Source: Poecilobothrus nobilitatus (Eukaryota; Arthropoda; Insecta; Diptera; Dolichopodidae). Taken from it: a stretch of 64,000 nt of DNA. The stretch's first letter is position 1; every line of letters begins with the position of its first letter. Below the pieces are notes generated by a model that did no database searches, was not told where the DNA came from, and worked only from the letters and a program-made list of their open reading frames with translations. Below are positions 12,141 to 24,900 of this stretch, one piece after another. The translations under genes were made by a program, and so were the position numbers. The stretch lies in contig OX352772.1 of the NCBI GenBank assembly GCA_947095535.1, positions 162,659,162-162,723,161 of the forward strand. The letters are read 5' to 3'.

Positions 12141-13615
12141 TTGATTCATTATACGCTCGAATCGGATTTCAATGTACATAATAGGGACTGGCTTCATTTT
12201 TCTAGCAACATCTCCCCGATTCAAAACTCAATTGGGAAACAAGTTGAACTATTCTCCACACTGTTTCACCTTCCTCAACTTGTTAAAAATCCCACTAGGA
12301 GTCCGGGCTGTGCTGATCATGAAGGTCACCTCTTGGATCTGTTTCTCACCACAAACCTTGAAAAATATGTGGTTTCAGTTGGTTGCCCCCTTGGTAATTC
12401 CGACCTTTGTTTGGTTAAAACAAGTTTCCGGGTAAGCCCAATCTCCACCCAGAGGTCCCCTCTCAAAAAATTAGTTTGGCGTTACAGCCATGCTGACTGG
12501 CACAGTCTTAACAACTTTTTTAGAACCTTTGATTGGTCATTCTGCTTCCGTAACAGAAATGTTAACTTTGCTGCAAGTGCGATTAATGAAACTATTTTAC
12601 TTGGAATGAGGTTATTCATTCCTCATTTCATAAGATCTGTTAAGAGGAGGTCTAAATCTTGGTTTAATCGCATTTGCAAAAAAGGTATTTTTTGAAATGA
12701 GGAGGCTTTACCAAAACACTAGGTCGGAAGCTCGCAGGGCCAACTATATAGTGGTGAGAAACAGATGTAAGAGAGTTATCAACAAACAAAAATTCTTGTT
12801 CAACCAAAGGTTGAAACGTAAAATCATCCACATGCCTAAGAATAGCAAATCATTTTGGATATTTGCCAAAAGTCTAAAAGAAGACGTTAGAGGGTCTTTT
12901 CTTCCACCACTTGTTGATAATAATAAGAGAACAGTATCAGATTCTAAAGAGAAGGCAAACTTATTTGGTAAGCAGTTCGCTTCCAATTCGACACTGCCAT
13001 AGTCAGCTCAGATGCCGCCTTCTTTTCCAGGAGTTGGCTCCTCCGTCGGTAAAATTTACTTTAGGACGCGGGCGGTGATGAAAATTTTGAAAAATCATGA
13101 TACAAATAAAACACCCGGTCCAGATGGTATAACCACCATGGTACTTAAAAATACCTATTCCAGTATTTCAAAACCTCTGCGCAACCTTTTCTACCTCTTC
13201 TTTACCTTGGGTATTCATACTATCCAATGGAAGGTTGCACATATTTTCCCAATTCCGAAAAAAGTTTATAGAAGCGATTCCTCCAACTACCGCCCTATTG
13301 CTTCAACAAAGTAATGTAGAAAATTGTGAACAAAAAGCGACAGCACTCTTGTAGATTCTTATGAGTTTCATGGACGCTGTAACATTAATCACTAAATTAG
13401 TACAACAGCAAAAAATTTCACTATTAGTGAGCTAAATAATTATTTAGCAAAAATCTTAAAATGGGGTGAAGTCAACAGAGTACATTGCAACTCGAAAAAA
13501 ACACAATGCTTTCTGATCTCGCGAAAAATTGCCACTGCCATTCCCAACTTACTATTTCAGCAAGAAGTTTTGCAGCACTCAACAGATCTAAACATTCTAG
13601 GTATCGGGTCAAACC
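12141..13615 (+). pseudogene. LINE2: remainder of endonuclease and part of reverse transcriptase
   Basis: This resumes LINE2 in the endonuclease at 12154 (SDFNVHNRDWLHFS). Then come CADHEGHLLDLFLTT and GNSDLCLVKTSF, a linker (12697-13002, with FWIFAKSLK), and the RT start NKTPGPDGITTMVLK followed by a SSNYRPIAS motif at 13290. Between about 13330 and 13440 the catalytic RT core is missing. 13441-13615 encodes the thumb-like WGEVNRVHCNSKKTQCFLIS. No poly-A tail follows, so the 3' end has been deleted. Confidence 0.72.
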
Positions 13616-13935
13616 AAAATTGACTTGGCAATGCATCCAGCGAATTTAAATAAACGGCTAAGGAATCATAATTTACTCGTAGACTTCTTATATTCTGATG
13701 TATAACTCTAAAAAAATTTTTATTACAAACATTAACAGGAACGATGTTAAGGTTATCATTGATTAGATTAAAATTAATATTTATATTACTAGACATTATA
13801 ATGTAGATATAAATAATCAACGTATAGTTACAAATCTTGCAAACCACGAAAAGATTTAATACATATAACATTATGATCTTTCTGTTTTTTTATAAATAAA
13901 TAACAATTTTTATACCACAAGTACTTATAATTTAA
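13616..13935 (-). pseudogene. LINE1: start of ORF2 endonuclease, right fragment
   Basis: On the minus strand, 13790-13620 encodes MSSNININF and then FFRVIHQNIRSLRVNYDSL, which is the typical first strand of a LINE endonuclease, and stops abruptly at about 13620 where LINE2 begins. The rest of LINE1, starting only in the RT N-terminus, lies at 2344-4520. The missing endonuclease body and linker of LINE1 and the missing 3' end of LINE2 meet at this one junction, so one deletion can explain both. Confidence 0.65.
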
Positions 13936-13939
13936 TTTA

Positions 13940-15435
13940 ATTGTACTGAACACTATCAGTATGCTTACGTTTCGTCACCAGGGTATTCGGGAAATGCTAT
14001 CCCCAAGATCTCTTTCGCAACGGAGGATCTTGCCTCGCTAATGAAGCCTTTCTATGTACTGGAAGATTAAACCTGAAGTGATCACCAGTACATTACTTTC
14101 TGCGTCCGTGAGTGGATAGGGGTTTACCGCAGTGCTCGGGAAGAGTTAGGGCGGTGGAATGTCGGAAGGCTTGATGATGCTCGATTTTCTTCAAGTCTTA
14201 AAGATGCCCGATTTTTAGACGTAGAACACCTGACGAATCGCCGTGCCCGGGAACAGGCAGAAGATGTTGTGAAAGAAACTGATGTTGCAACGTTGATAAC
14301 CACCCACACCGCCGAAAAGACGCAGCTAAAATTAAACATAGCGATGTGAGAATAAGCAAGTGGATGGTCGAGGGTTAGATCTAGGGCTGGCCAAAACGGA
14401 AATCGCTATTCTCACCAAGAAGAGGATCGACACCATTCTACAGTGCATGGTGGGGGAGAAACTCGTAGAGTCGAAACTTGCTGCTAAATACCTGTGGGTG
14501 ATGATCGAGCAAAAACTCATCTTCGGGCAGCACTTGTGGCGGACAGCTATCAAGTCGGAGGCCATGATCGCGGACTTGTGCAGAATCGTGTCTAGTACTC
14601 ACGGACCTAGCTCAAGTAAGTGACGGTTGTAAATGAATACCGTGCAGTCAGCGCCCCTGTATGGTGCGGAGGTTTGGGGCGATCGATTGCAGTTTGAATG
14701 TTACAAGAAAGACCTAGCTTCTGTACGGCAACGCGTTTTTTTGCAGGTTGTCTATTCCTACAGAACAATCTCTGAAGCTGCGGTACTAGTAATTGCTGGA
14801 GTTATACCTGCTCTACCTCTGGAGCTGGAAAGAAAAATATCTACAGGAGAAAGACGAAGATCGGGCGAGAGATGGCGGTCACGGAGGAGAAAATTCATAA
14901 CATGGAAAAATAGCAGAAGCTCTGCGACTTCGAGGCTAAGCTACGTTCGACCGTTCAGCTTCTGCCACAGATAAAGAAGTGGGTTCGTCGTAAACATGGC
15001 GAGGCAAACAGTGCCTCATCTAGTTCGTAAGTGAACCCGGATGCTTTTGGTCGTGCCTTCATAAGGTAGACTGTTTCTATTGTGAGATAGATGAAATAAA
15101 CGGAACATGTGATCTTATATTATGGTTGGTGGACGGATAAAAGAGCTGTAGATGAACAGGTTTTCGGATCTTAGTCACCAGACAATATAGTGGAGCCCAT
15201 GATTGAAGCAGATGAATACTGGCGCCTGGTGTTGTAATTCGTGCGAAGCACAATCCGATCCGTAGCGACGTGGTTGAGCTCTGCGGCTATCCGATAAGGT
15301 CTAGCCTAAAGCAATGTAGAAAACGGTACTAGGCTGGTGTCCTTGGTATTAAGGAAGGTTTTAGACAATAGTACATCTTATCCCAGGTGGGAGTCCCGCA
15401 TTTTGTGCGTAAATGCTTTTCTTAATCTCAAAAAG
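13940..15435 (+). pseudogene. R1-like LINE: endonuclease end, RT C-terminus and 3' end
   Basis: 13960-14110 encodes the end of the endonuclease in shifting frames (ISFATEDLASLMKPFYVLED, then a HQYITFCVREW-like end). A large part of RT is missing. 14360-14623 encodes LDLGLAKTEIAILTKKRID and then YLWVMIEQKLIFGQH. 14633-14974 encodes PLYGAEVWGD and SYRTISEAAVLVIAGVIPA, all typical of R1-clade RT C-termini. The GC-rich block ends near 15435. It is the outermost element of the nest that begins at position 1. Confidence 0.75.
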
Positions 15436-15519
15436 AAAAAATTATGATTATTGTTATCATTATTCATTTTATGATTATACGATATACATTATTACGATAT
15501 AAAACTACTAGACATTTTA

Positions 15520-16157
15520 AGCACATTTCCAAAAAAAATTTTAAAAAAATGTGCCTATTAGTTTTACTTTGTCCTAGCATCCGCCTGTTTACAAAACTTC
15601 TAGTCGCATCCATGAAGGAGCTATATCGCCTCAAACATTGAAAAAACGCTATTTAATTTTTTTACCTTTATAAATCAGTATCAAAATTATACAATTTTTT
15701 TTTAATTTAGCATTTATTTTTACAGTTATCTTCATAACTTTTAGATAAGGAGTTGAAATTTTGAAGTAAGAAAGAAGTTTTAGAATTAGTATAAGTTCAC
15801 TCCGAAATTTTTTTTGGACCACGACCTGTTTATGAGCTGTTATGGCTTAAAAATTGAAAATTTGCAATTTTTAAACATTTGTAACTTAGACATCTGTGCA
15901 CGTTTTTTTCGGCAAGACATAAAAATTAAAGCTGCAGTAATATATTTTTACGCGTGTTAACGTTTTTTTGAATTGTACAGAATTCCAGAGTTACAGCCCC
16001 TCAAAATTGCAAAAAAAGTCCTATTTTCAAATTTTTTCTCATGATATGAAATTCTAAGAAAATTTTCAGACTTTGGTGTGACTTACAATTCTATACAGCT
16101 TGTATTAACTTTTGGAAATATGCGCTTTTAAAAACCATTAGTTTACGGTCTACCTAG
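15520..16157 (+). mobile_element. Family-B HINE-like element, short copy B1
   Basis: It begins AGCACATTTCC and contains the mirrored AAATGTGC 23 bases on (hairpin). It ends with an inverted copy TTTTGGAAATATGCGC (16110-16125), a small AAACC/GTTT hairpin, and TCTACCTAG followed by TTTT. The body is an internally deleted version of copy B2 at 39954. It contains no coding sequence. Confidence 0.7.
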
Positions 16158-16455
16158 TTTTTCTTTTCATTTCATTATTATCATATTTAACTGCCTATTA
16201 TTTTTAATTATTTACAGGATTTTAAAATAATTTACTGATTACTGACTCACTGCTAACGTTATACAAAAAAATTAATAAATACTTTGAAAAAATTATAAAT
16301 TTATTAATGATACATTTTAATTTAAAAAACCCAATAAATGCTTACTTCAGATAAAAATAACGAATGTTTACAATAAAAAAAAAATCAAATGTTTATTATT
16401 TTATACACAAACCAATTTTGGTCAATTTTATAAAACTTCGATTTTAAGTCGTTAA
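16158..16455. other. AT-rich spacer without recognised features
   Basis: About 300 bases of AT-rich sequence lie between the family-B element and the left TTAA of the piggyBac copy. Only A-runs and short ORFs are seen here. No gene, RNA or named repeat could be supported. Confidence 0.4.
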
Positions 16456-18853
16456 CCGGATTATACTGAAACTAATTTTTGTGCAATTGTCATGATTTAG
16501 GATAACCTTAAAAGAAGAAGCATTTTATGTTTAGAAAGTATTTTGCCATTTCTTGTGGTTTGCTAGATAATGCGTGTCCTTTTAAAAAGATAGTAGCATA
16601 ATACAGAGTCAAATTTATTAATTTTTTTAACTTTTTTATTTTCAGCATTCCTTTAATTAGCTTCTTATTAAATTTAAAAAAGTAAACTTTAATTTTAATT
16701 ATTGATTAGTATTCAGAGTAATATTAAATAAATCACAATACAGAAAGAAGTAAATTAAAATTATCAAATTAAAAAACAAATAATAAACCAAATTATATAA
16801 CTTCCATTAGGTAAATAAAAACAAAATAATAATTTAAATATGACTTATAAAATATTACAATATGTAACGTTTACAATTTATGATAATTATAAAAACAGTC
16901 TTTTTGATGTAATACTACTTTACATTTGGTACAAAAAAATTCACTGTTTTGTGACAATAACCACATCTAGTTTAACTTTCTTGGTATTTTATAAAATGAT
17001 CATATCTAGAAAAATTATGCACATGTTTAAATTTTTTGGATGGTCCTCTTTTGGTATTTTTTTTAAAAGATTCGAGTAATCCTTGTTCAACTGTTAGTCG
17101 AAATCTTAAGTGGTCCATTTGTTCTCCATTATGTTGATATAAAAGCCATGCATTTTGCTCCGCCATATCTATACATTGACTAATCACTGGCCAATACCAC
17201 TGTTTACTCCTAATTCCAATTCTATACAAGCTGATGATTTGATCTGCATTGTTATCGTTCCACTTTCAAACTAAACTTCCCTCATCTTTAATTTGTTGGT
17301 ATTCAAATTCACCTCTGGTTTTTTTTTCAGGGAAGCGCAACTAGATATTGGTCAACCAGAAATACGATTTTCTCGTAAAGTTCCCGTCGCTTTAATTCTT
17401 CTTTCTTTCAGTTGACGTAATAATGTGAGTGAACTGAAGAAATTATCAAAAAAAAAATGAAAAGGCATGTTTCCTTTAGAGGAGGTAAGCTTATCAGCAT
17501 ATTGTAAAACTGCGCTTGCGACTAGTCCTAAGTGTTTATATTGTTCTGGTAGTACTGTTGACGCATCTTGGTACGGTTCAAACCATTGAAGATACCCAAA
17601 TTTACTTGCGGCACTCAAAAATTTGTACCCCCATCTGATAAGTTTTAAACGAACGAACTGCTTGCATCTGTGCCTCCCATAATATAGCATTATGGACTCG
17701 TCAATACTGTGACATTCTTCCAGAAGAGCAAAATTCACGAAATTTTAATTAAGCGCAGATATAAGAGGTGTTACTTTAGAAAATTTGTCGTTTAAATCCA
17801 AATTTAAGTTATCATTGCAATGAAAATTATTGAATATGAAGGTGAATCAATCTCTAGAAATGGCATTAGATAATAAAATATTATTTACATCATCCTCCTA
17901 CTTCCAATACATAGCTCTTCTTGGTAAACGCACATAACCACTAAGTAGCTGAATACCAATAAAGCATCTCATCTCATTATCAGTTATATCTGCTGGACAA
18001 TTATGCTGTTGTGCATACAAATTGGAATACCTAACTAATAAAGTAATTATTTCGTTGTCACAAAAATTCAAAAATAATTCAACTGGCGATAAGTTGTTTT
18101 TAACTTCCTCTTTTGGGGACCACAAAGTTGAGACGGAATCGTTAATATCCTCTTGAACCCAAGAAAACTCTGTAGCCTTATAAATTTTTATTTTTTTAAT
18201 AGGAGGAGTTTTATTACTTTTTCCCCTTTCAGCAATAATCGAAAGTGGAATACAATCTTTACTTTCAAATTCTTCACTACTATTGTGAGCCGTCATAACT
18301 TCAGCTACAGCACGAAGCTGATTTCCAGGTAAATAATTTATGTTTACGGTATCTTCTTCACCAGAATCTTCATCCGTATTATAATTGTTACAATTTTCAG
18401 GTGGAATTATAATTATATTTTCTGGAATATCTTCATCACTCAAACATTCCAGCTCTTCCAATATTTCATTTAATGTTAAATTTTTATTCCAATGCCTAAA
18501 AATAGCCTGTTCTATATTTTATTTATTTACTTTTACAATTTTAATACCAGTAACAGTTTATGCTACTGTCCTTTTAAAAGGACAGTAACCTTTTTGTTAC
18601 TGTGTCTTGTAAAATATTGAGCTTACAATTTTTCAAAAGAGAAAAACTTGTTCTTTAACATTTTTTACTAAATCTGCTTTCATATAATATTGCTAATTTA
18701 TATAATTCATTTTTAAACTCACCTAGAATCACCCATGGTCCAACAGCAAAAAAAAATTAAAAGTTTCCGCTTGTAAATAATTCACAGCACAAAATGGCGG
18801 GAAATTTAAAATGTATTAACTGACCTTTTAAAAGGACAGTAGCATAATCCGGG
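16456..18853 (-). mobile_element. piggyBac-type DNA transposon, TTAA-flanked, 2.4 kb
   Basis: TTAA lies directly before 16456 and directly after 18853, the invariant piggyBac target duplication. The ends are inverted: left CCGGATTATACTG, right (reverse complement) CCCGGATTATGCTAC. Subterminal palindromic blocks (TCCTTTTAAAAGGACAGT and variants) occur at about 16573-16602, 18570-18592 and 18822-18842. Inside is a broken transposase on the minus strand. Confidence 0.85.
16972..18461 (-). pseudogene. piggyBac transposase, broken
   Basis: Three minus-strand blocks follow one another. 18461-17898 is an acidic N-terminus plus the start of the DDE_Tnp_1_7 domain (SPVELFLNFCDNEIITLLV, then MRCFIGIQLLSGYVRLPRR). 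17738-17352 holds YQDASTVLPEQYKHLGLVAS and FHFFFDNFFSSLTLLRQLK, which contains the Asp of the second catalytic position. 17229-16972 is the C-terminal part (VISQCIDMAEQNAWLLY). The first catalytic region between 17898 and 17738 is reduced. The usual length is about 550-600 residues; frameshifts make this copy non-functional. Confidence 0.85.
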
Positions 18854-19222
18854 TTAATACTATATTACTTTAAAAGCAGCTACAAACAAAATTAGGAGTT
18901 TAGTTATTGCTAAAATAAAGTCGATTTTAAAAATGTCATTAGTAAGCAAATTTCGTTAGCAAAATCTTAAGTGAGTAATTTTTTTTTTTTGTTTACTAAA
19001 AACGCTCAAAAATTTATATTAAAAAAAAAAGAAAAAAACTTTAAATTAACTTAAAATACAAACAAATAACAATAAAACTTTTAATAACTTTAATTCATAT
19101 ATTTATATAACTTAATAATAGTTATATAATATACTTTAATGATATAAAATTATAGACCTTTTCAAGTGTAAAGTGCATTTGAAAATCCGAAATCAAAAAA
19201 TTTTCAGAAATACTCAAACATC

Positions 19223-20261
19223 ATGCCACAGCCAAAGTCGTGTACAATTTGTCTAAGCAACATAACAAACAAGAAATTAAACGGATTACAATGTTTTGCA
19301 GAATGTAAGAGCTTTTTCTATATAAAATGCGCTGTGATGAACTTTTTAAATGCAGAAAATGTTAGTGATGAACTTTTTGATGCAGTAAAATCTGGGAACA
19401 TCACATGGAAGTGCCAAACATGTCCAAGCAAACATGAGGAATCGATGGTAATAGAAGATGACGAAGATCCGGATAGAAAACGAGAACAAAAATGAAAATG
19501 ATACAGTTACGGATCAGCTCAATTATTTTGACTGTACTAATATCACATTAGATAAAGTGGCAGTGTTTCTAAAAACCTAAGGGACAGTTGTATATGAAAT
19601 TCACAAATCTTAAATTAATCTTCATTTACATATGAATCAGATAATAAAAAAAAATGGTAATGTCATTAAAGAAAATGTCATATTGAAACAAAAAATAAAA
19701 CACAAGAAAAACAAATTGAATCTTCTCGAGCTAAAATTAAACACTTTAGAAACAAATATGGATGAAGTTAATAAAAACAACAACAAAAATAATCTAATAA
19801 TTACAGGTTTGTCTTTCAAACTTACAAATCCATCTGAGGTGTTTTTGAAAATGACAAATAAAATTAAGACATAGATGCAAAAGACATAGTTGAAATTTCA
19901 GAAAAAAAGAACAAAATAACGCAGAAAAAAAAACTGGACAATAAATTATATTTAGTAAAGCTTCTTTCTGAAACTGCTAAAAAAGAAATAATGTCGAAAA
20001 AACGAGAAATTAAGCTATTCTCAGCTGAAATAGATGCAGAACACCAAAAAAACAGAAATCTTTTTTCGGCATCAATTATCACCATTGCAGTCAAAATTGT
20101 ACTACGAGGCGAAGAAGATTAAATTATCTCACAATTTTCAATTCTTATGGGTCAAACACAATATTATTAACTTACGGAAAACTAATTCAAGTAAAGTTTA
20201 TAGAATTATGTCATTTAACTATATTAATTTTATTAAAAAAGTTTTTAATATTACCAATTAA
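19223..20261 (+). pseudogene. LINE4 ORF1: PHD-like finger, coiled coil and FP25-like C-terminus
   Basis: 19223-19495 encodes a Cys/His finger (CTICLSNITNKKLNGLQC, then CAVMNF, then CQTCPSK). 19632-19874 encodes a Lys-rich coiled coil followed by NNLIITGLSF, the entry to the RNA-binding part of many LINE ORF1 proteins. 19875-20100 continues in shifted frames (KLYLVKLLSE). 20050-20210 encodes LSPLQSKLYYEAKKIKLSH and FQFLWVKHN, resembling the baculovirus FP25-like C-terminal domain of LINE ORF1s. Three frame changes and stops are present. Confidence 0.65.
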
Positions 20262-20959
20262 CTCAACTAACAATTAACAATTACAAAATAACAATTACAA
20301 AAAACATTTATTATTTACTTAATTTTTAAAATTTTTTAAACAATATTTTCTAGGTGCAATCATTAACTTTTATATATTAAAAAAAAAACTATTTTTTAGA
20401 ATTAACAATAACAAAAAACATTCATTATTTAATCAACTTTTCAATTTTTTTTGCTATACAAAACAATGTAATGCTTACAACATTTTATCTTTATCACCAA
20501 TAGTAGATTTACACAAAAAAAAAGATTTTCAATATTAAACATTTTATTTATAGGAAAAAAAATCAAATTTATATACAATATTTTCAATTACAATATTTTA
20601 ACACTAATATTTCTTATATTCTAAACATCTATTTCCCTTTTGTAATAAAAAAAAAGTACTCTAATATTATAAACAACATTTTCTATGTGAAATCAATAAC
20701 TTTTATATATTACAAAAAATAATTTCTACGGTACAAAAACAATTTACTTAAACTACACTTATAATAATGACAAAAAATATTTTGAAGCTTTCTGCTTAAA
20801 TATAATACATAACCTAATATTTATCTACATAATAATTAATTTATTCTACTCAGTATGGAAACAGCTGATATTGATTAATGTCTGTGTAAAAGTTAAAAGT
20901 TAGACGTTTTACAGGGGTAAACAATAATTTTTCGTATAACAGTTATAGTAATAATTTTA
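20262..20959. other. AT-rich inter-ORF region of LINE4
   Basis: About 700 bases, extremely AT-rich with A- and T-runs and repeated AACAATTACAAAA-type words, lie between ORF1 and ORF2 of LINE4. Nothing coding is visible. It may be expanded low-complexity sequence or the remains of the ORF1-ORF2 junction. Confidence 0.4.
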
Positions 20960-21930
20960 ATATAATATACATATACAAAGCTTGCGAAATAAATTAGATA
21001 ATTTAGAAGAATTAATAAATTCGTATCATATATCTATTCATGTAATTGTGCTATCTGATATATGGCTATATCGGTATGAAAATAAGTTTTTTAATTTACC
21101 AGACTACAACGCATACTTTTCAAATAGAGAAATGTCATACGGCGGAATTGCAATTTATGTTAGGGAAGATATAAGTAGTACTGAACTTTTTGAGGAAGAG
21201 TTCGAAAAATCAAGTTTCCTAGGAGTAAAATTGTGTAAGAAAAATTTTAATATATTAGGCATTTATAAATCTCATAAAATAACTTGCGAACATTTTATAA
21301 ATAAATTAGATGAATATATAAGTAAATTCAGACAGTTTATTATTCTCGGGAATTTTAACATTAATTTACTTAATAAAACTCATACAGAAGTGAAAATGTG
21401 TACTGACATTTTGCTAAGTAATGGTTCCCTTATATATAATAAAATTGTTGAACAATATGTTACGAGAATTCAAAAGAATCTGAAACAATAATTGATCACC
21501 TAATATCCGATATAATTAAAAAAGAGTATTTTCTGCATATTTCAGAGACATTTTGGTCTGACCATCAACAGTTTTTCATAAGCATAAATAAAAAACCGTT
21601 GATAGAAAACAAACCGCAATTCAAAGCCATTTTAAATTATGATAATATACAAATTAACTCCATTTAGTCAAATATTGATCAGTTTTCACATTTCGATAAT
21701 TTCGATAATTAAATATCTGGATGACCGAAGAAATCATAGATAATATGAAAATTCGCGACTCATTCTTTAAGTTTAACAAAAAATATCCGTATGACAGTCA
21801 TGTGAAAAAATTGTATGAAGAATATAAAACTAAAGTAAATAAACTAATAATCAAGGCTAAAAACGAATATTGCTGTAATGAAATTGCTAAACACTCAAAT
21901 AATGGTAAAAAAACTCTGGGCTTTATATAA
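20960..21930 (+). pseudogene. LINE4 ORF2: endonuclease and linker, left fragment
   Basis: 20982-21491 encodes an endonuclease-like domain: LRNKLDNLEELINS, then VLSDIWLYRYE (the Glu of the usual SEIW is replaced by Asp), MSYGGIAIYVRE, ILGNFNINLL (GDF is usual), then a frameshift before SDHQQFFIS at 21560. 21721-21930 encodes the basic linker (KAKNEYCCNEIAKHS). It is interrupted 8 bases later by the RTE element. Confidence 0.72.
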
Positions 21931-21946
21931 AAATATTATGTTTAAT

Positions 21947-24900
21947 CTTCTTCTTCTTCTTATGACGCTACAGCTCGATGTAAGCTTTGGCCTTCTTTAC
22001 TGTTTTCCTCCATTCATCTCGATTTTGCGCAGTTGTTTTCCAGTTTCTCGCATTTAATTTTCTTGCGTCGTTTTCGATGTTATCTAACCATCTTGTTCGT
22101 GGTCTACCTCTTGTTCTTCTAAAATCTGGTCTTGCATCAAATATATTTTTCTGGATACGATTATCATTCATTCACATCACATAGCTATGTGACCAGCCCA
22201 CCTTAGTCGTTGAGCTTTTGCAAATCTTACTATATCCTCGCTGTTAATTAATTCATTTAATTTGAAATTGTTTTTTTCTTATATATTCCTCCGTTTCTAA
22301 TCTTTTAGCACCAAATATTTTCCTAAGAATTTTGCTTTCAAATATACGGAGGTAATTTTCATCAGCTATTGTTAATGTCCACAATTCGCACCCATATGGT
22401 ACAACCGGACAGATAATAGTTTTGTATATTATAATTTTGCTATGTTTGGATAGTAGTCTTAACTGCAGTAGCTTTTTGTTTGCGATGAAACATCTATTTG
22501 CCGCTTGTATTCTGTCTTGAATAGAGAATTGCATGCTGTTATCACTCCGCATCATTACCCGATATATGAAAAATTCTCTACTCCTTCAAAGTTGTAATCC
22601 CCTATTCTAATATTTTGGGAATTCCTTCTGGATTCTTCTCTTGACATCTTTAAGTATTTTATTTTTACTTTATTTATTTTCAAACCAACTTTGTTTACTT
22701 CTTTTTCAAGCGCGACAAAAGTTTCTACCATATATCTTAGGCTTCTAGAGACAATTACAATGTCGTCAGCATATGCTACGATTTGATACGTTTTGTTGAA
22801 GACGGTACCATATTTTTCAAATTTTGCAATATCATAATTTAAAACTAGGTTAAATAAAAGAGCTGACAGACCATCTCCTTGTCTAACACCATTGCTTATA
22901 TTAAATACATCAGACATTTTATCCTGGATTAATACTTTGGCTTTTACATTTTTCATTGTCATCATAGCTAGATTAACAAGCTTTCTGGGCACTCACTAAT
23001 TATCAAAGCGCTCATCATTACGTTTCTGTTCAGTCTATCAAATGCTTGTTTAAAGTCTATAAAAAGCATATAGAGCTCAACGTTATATTCATAGCTTTTC
23101 TCCATAGCTTTTCTCCATTCTCATGATAAATATTTGATCTATTGTTGATCTGTTGTTTCTGAAGCCTGCTTGATATTCGCCTATCAGGTCTTCTGTAATT
23201 GGTCTCAATCTGTTATAGATTACATTTGATAAGACTTTGTGTGCACAATTGAGTAACATGATACCTCTGTAGTTTTGGCAATTCATTTTGTCACCTTTCT
23301 TAAAAATTGGGCATATAATACCAACATACCATTTCTCCGGCATCGTCTCGTTTATCCATATCATACATATTAATCTATGTAGTTCTATATGTAATATTTC
23401 TCCTCGCTGTTTTAGGAGTTCAGGCGTAATTTCATTTTCGCCTGGGGCTTTATAATCTTTTAGTCTTTCTATTGCTTGTATAATCTTCACAGATTCCGGT
23501 GGTCTTACATACACATCTGCAGTATGTATGGAACTTTGTGTTACTTGCTCTTCTTGTTGTTCTTGTGTATTTAACAACTCTTTAAAATGTTCACGCCACC
23601 TATTCATGATTTCACTGTCTACTGAGATTATCTCCCCATTTCTGTTTTTGCAAATATTAATTCTTGGTTGGTATCCTGAAGTTTCCTTTTGTATGTTCTT
23701 GTAGAACTTTCTTATGTTATCTAGGTTATATTCATGTTGTATCTGCTCATTTTTTCTTTTCATCATTCTTTTTTTCTTTTTTCTACATAACTTAGTTGCC
23801 GCTGCTCTTTTTTCTTTATAAACTTGTCGATTCGTTCGCGTATTACGTTGTAATAGTTTCATTCTTGTTTCGTTCTTGATATTGATTGCAAGTTGATATT
23901 CATCGTCAAACAATTCCGCATTTCTTTGTCTCGAAACGTTACCTACTATTTCTCTCCCTGATGTATTTATGGCATTTTCTATTTGTTCCCATTTTTCGTC
24001 GATACTTATAGCAGCCGTATCTATTTCTAAGGGCAGTTGAAGACGTTCCTGGATTGTTTGATACATTTCTTTTATCTCTGCATGTTTTAATTTATCGGTA
24101 TCCCACTTTACTTTTCTAATACTTCTTGTTGTTGCGACCTTTGAGATTTTTTGTCCAAGTTTTGCTCTTACTAAGTAGTAGTCACTATGGCAGTTCGCGC
24201 GTCTGCAGCTTTTTACAGTTATTACGGATGATGTTTTTCTTCTAGATACAAGCACATGATCTATTTGATTTACCGTGTTACTCCCTGGTATTTTCCACGT
24301 ACCTTTATAAATATCTTTTCTTTGAAATGACGTGCTTTTTATTACTAGTGACGTTTCACTTTCTAAATTGCATAACCGTTTTCCATTTTCATTGGTTACT
24401 TCATGTAGAGAAAACTTGCCTGCTATTTTGTAGACGTAATCTTCTTTGCCTACCTTGGCATTAAAATCTCCCAAAAATACAAGCGTGTCATATGTGGTTA
24501 CTCTTTCGCACACTTCGCTTAGGCATTCATAAAATGTATCTTACTTTCATCTTCAGCGTCTTCTGTTGGAGCATATGCAGATATGATAGTGATGTTGCAG
24601 AACTTCCTTTTTAATCTGATACTACATATTCTACTATTGATTGGCATAAATTGAAGTATTCTTTTGATTAAGTATTTCCTGACAATAAGCTCCGTACGAT
24701 ATGTTCCTGATCTGGTGTCATCTCCACTGTAGAACATTGAGTATGTGGGCTTATTAATTGCGCCTTTGCCTTTTCATCTAATTTCTTGTAGTGCAGTTAT
24801 GTCGACTTTATATTTCAACAGTTCGTTAGCAATTTCATGCATTTTACCTGGTTGTAGCATGGTTCTTACTTTCCAGATTCTGAATTTTAGATCATTGTCC

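Noticed and set aside
4900..12160. Target-site duplication around LINE3
   Set aside because: The sequences at 4905-4919 and 12130-12153 do not match beyond chance; the site is defined by the interrupted LINE2 frame only.
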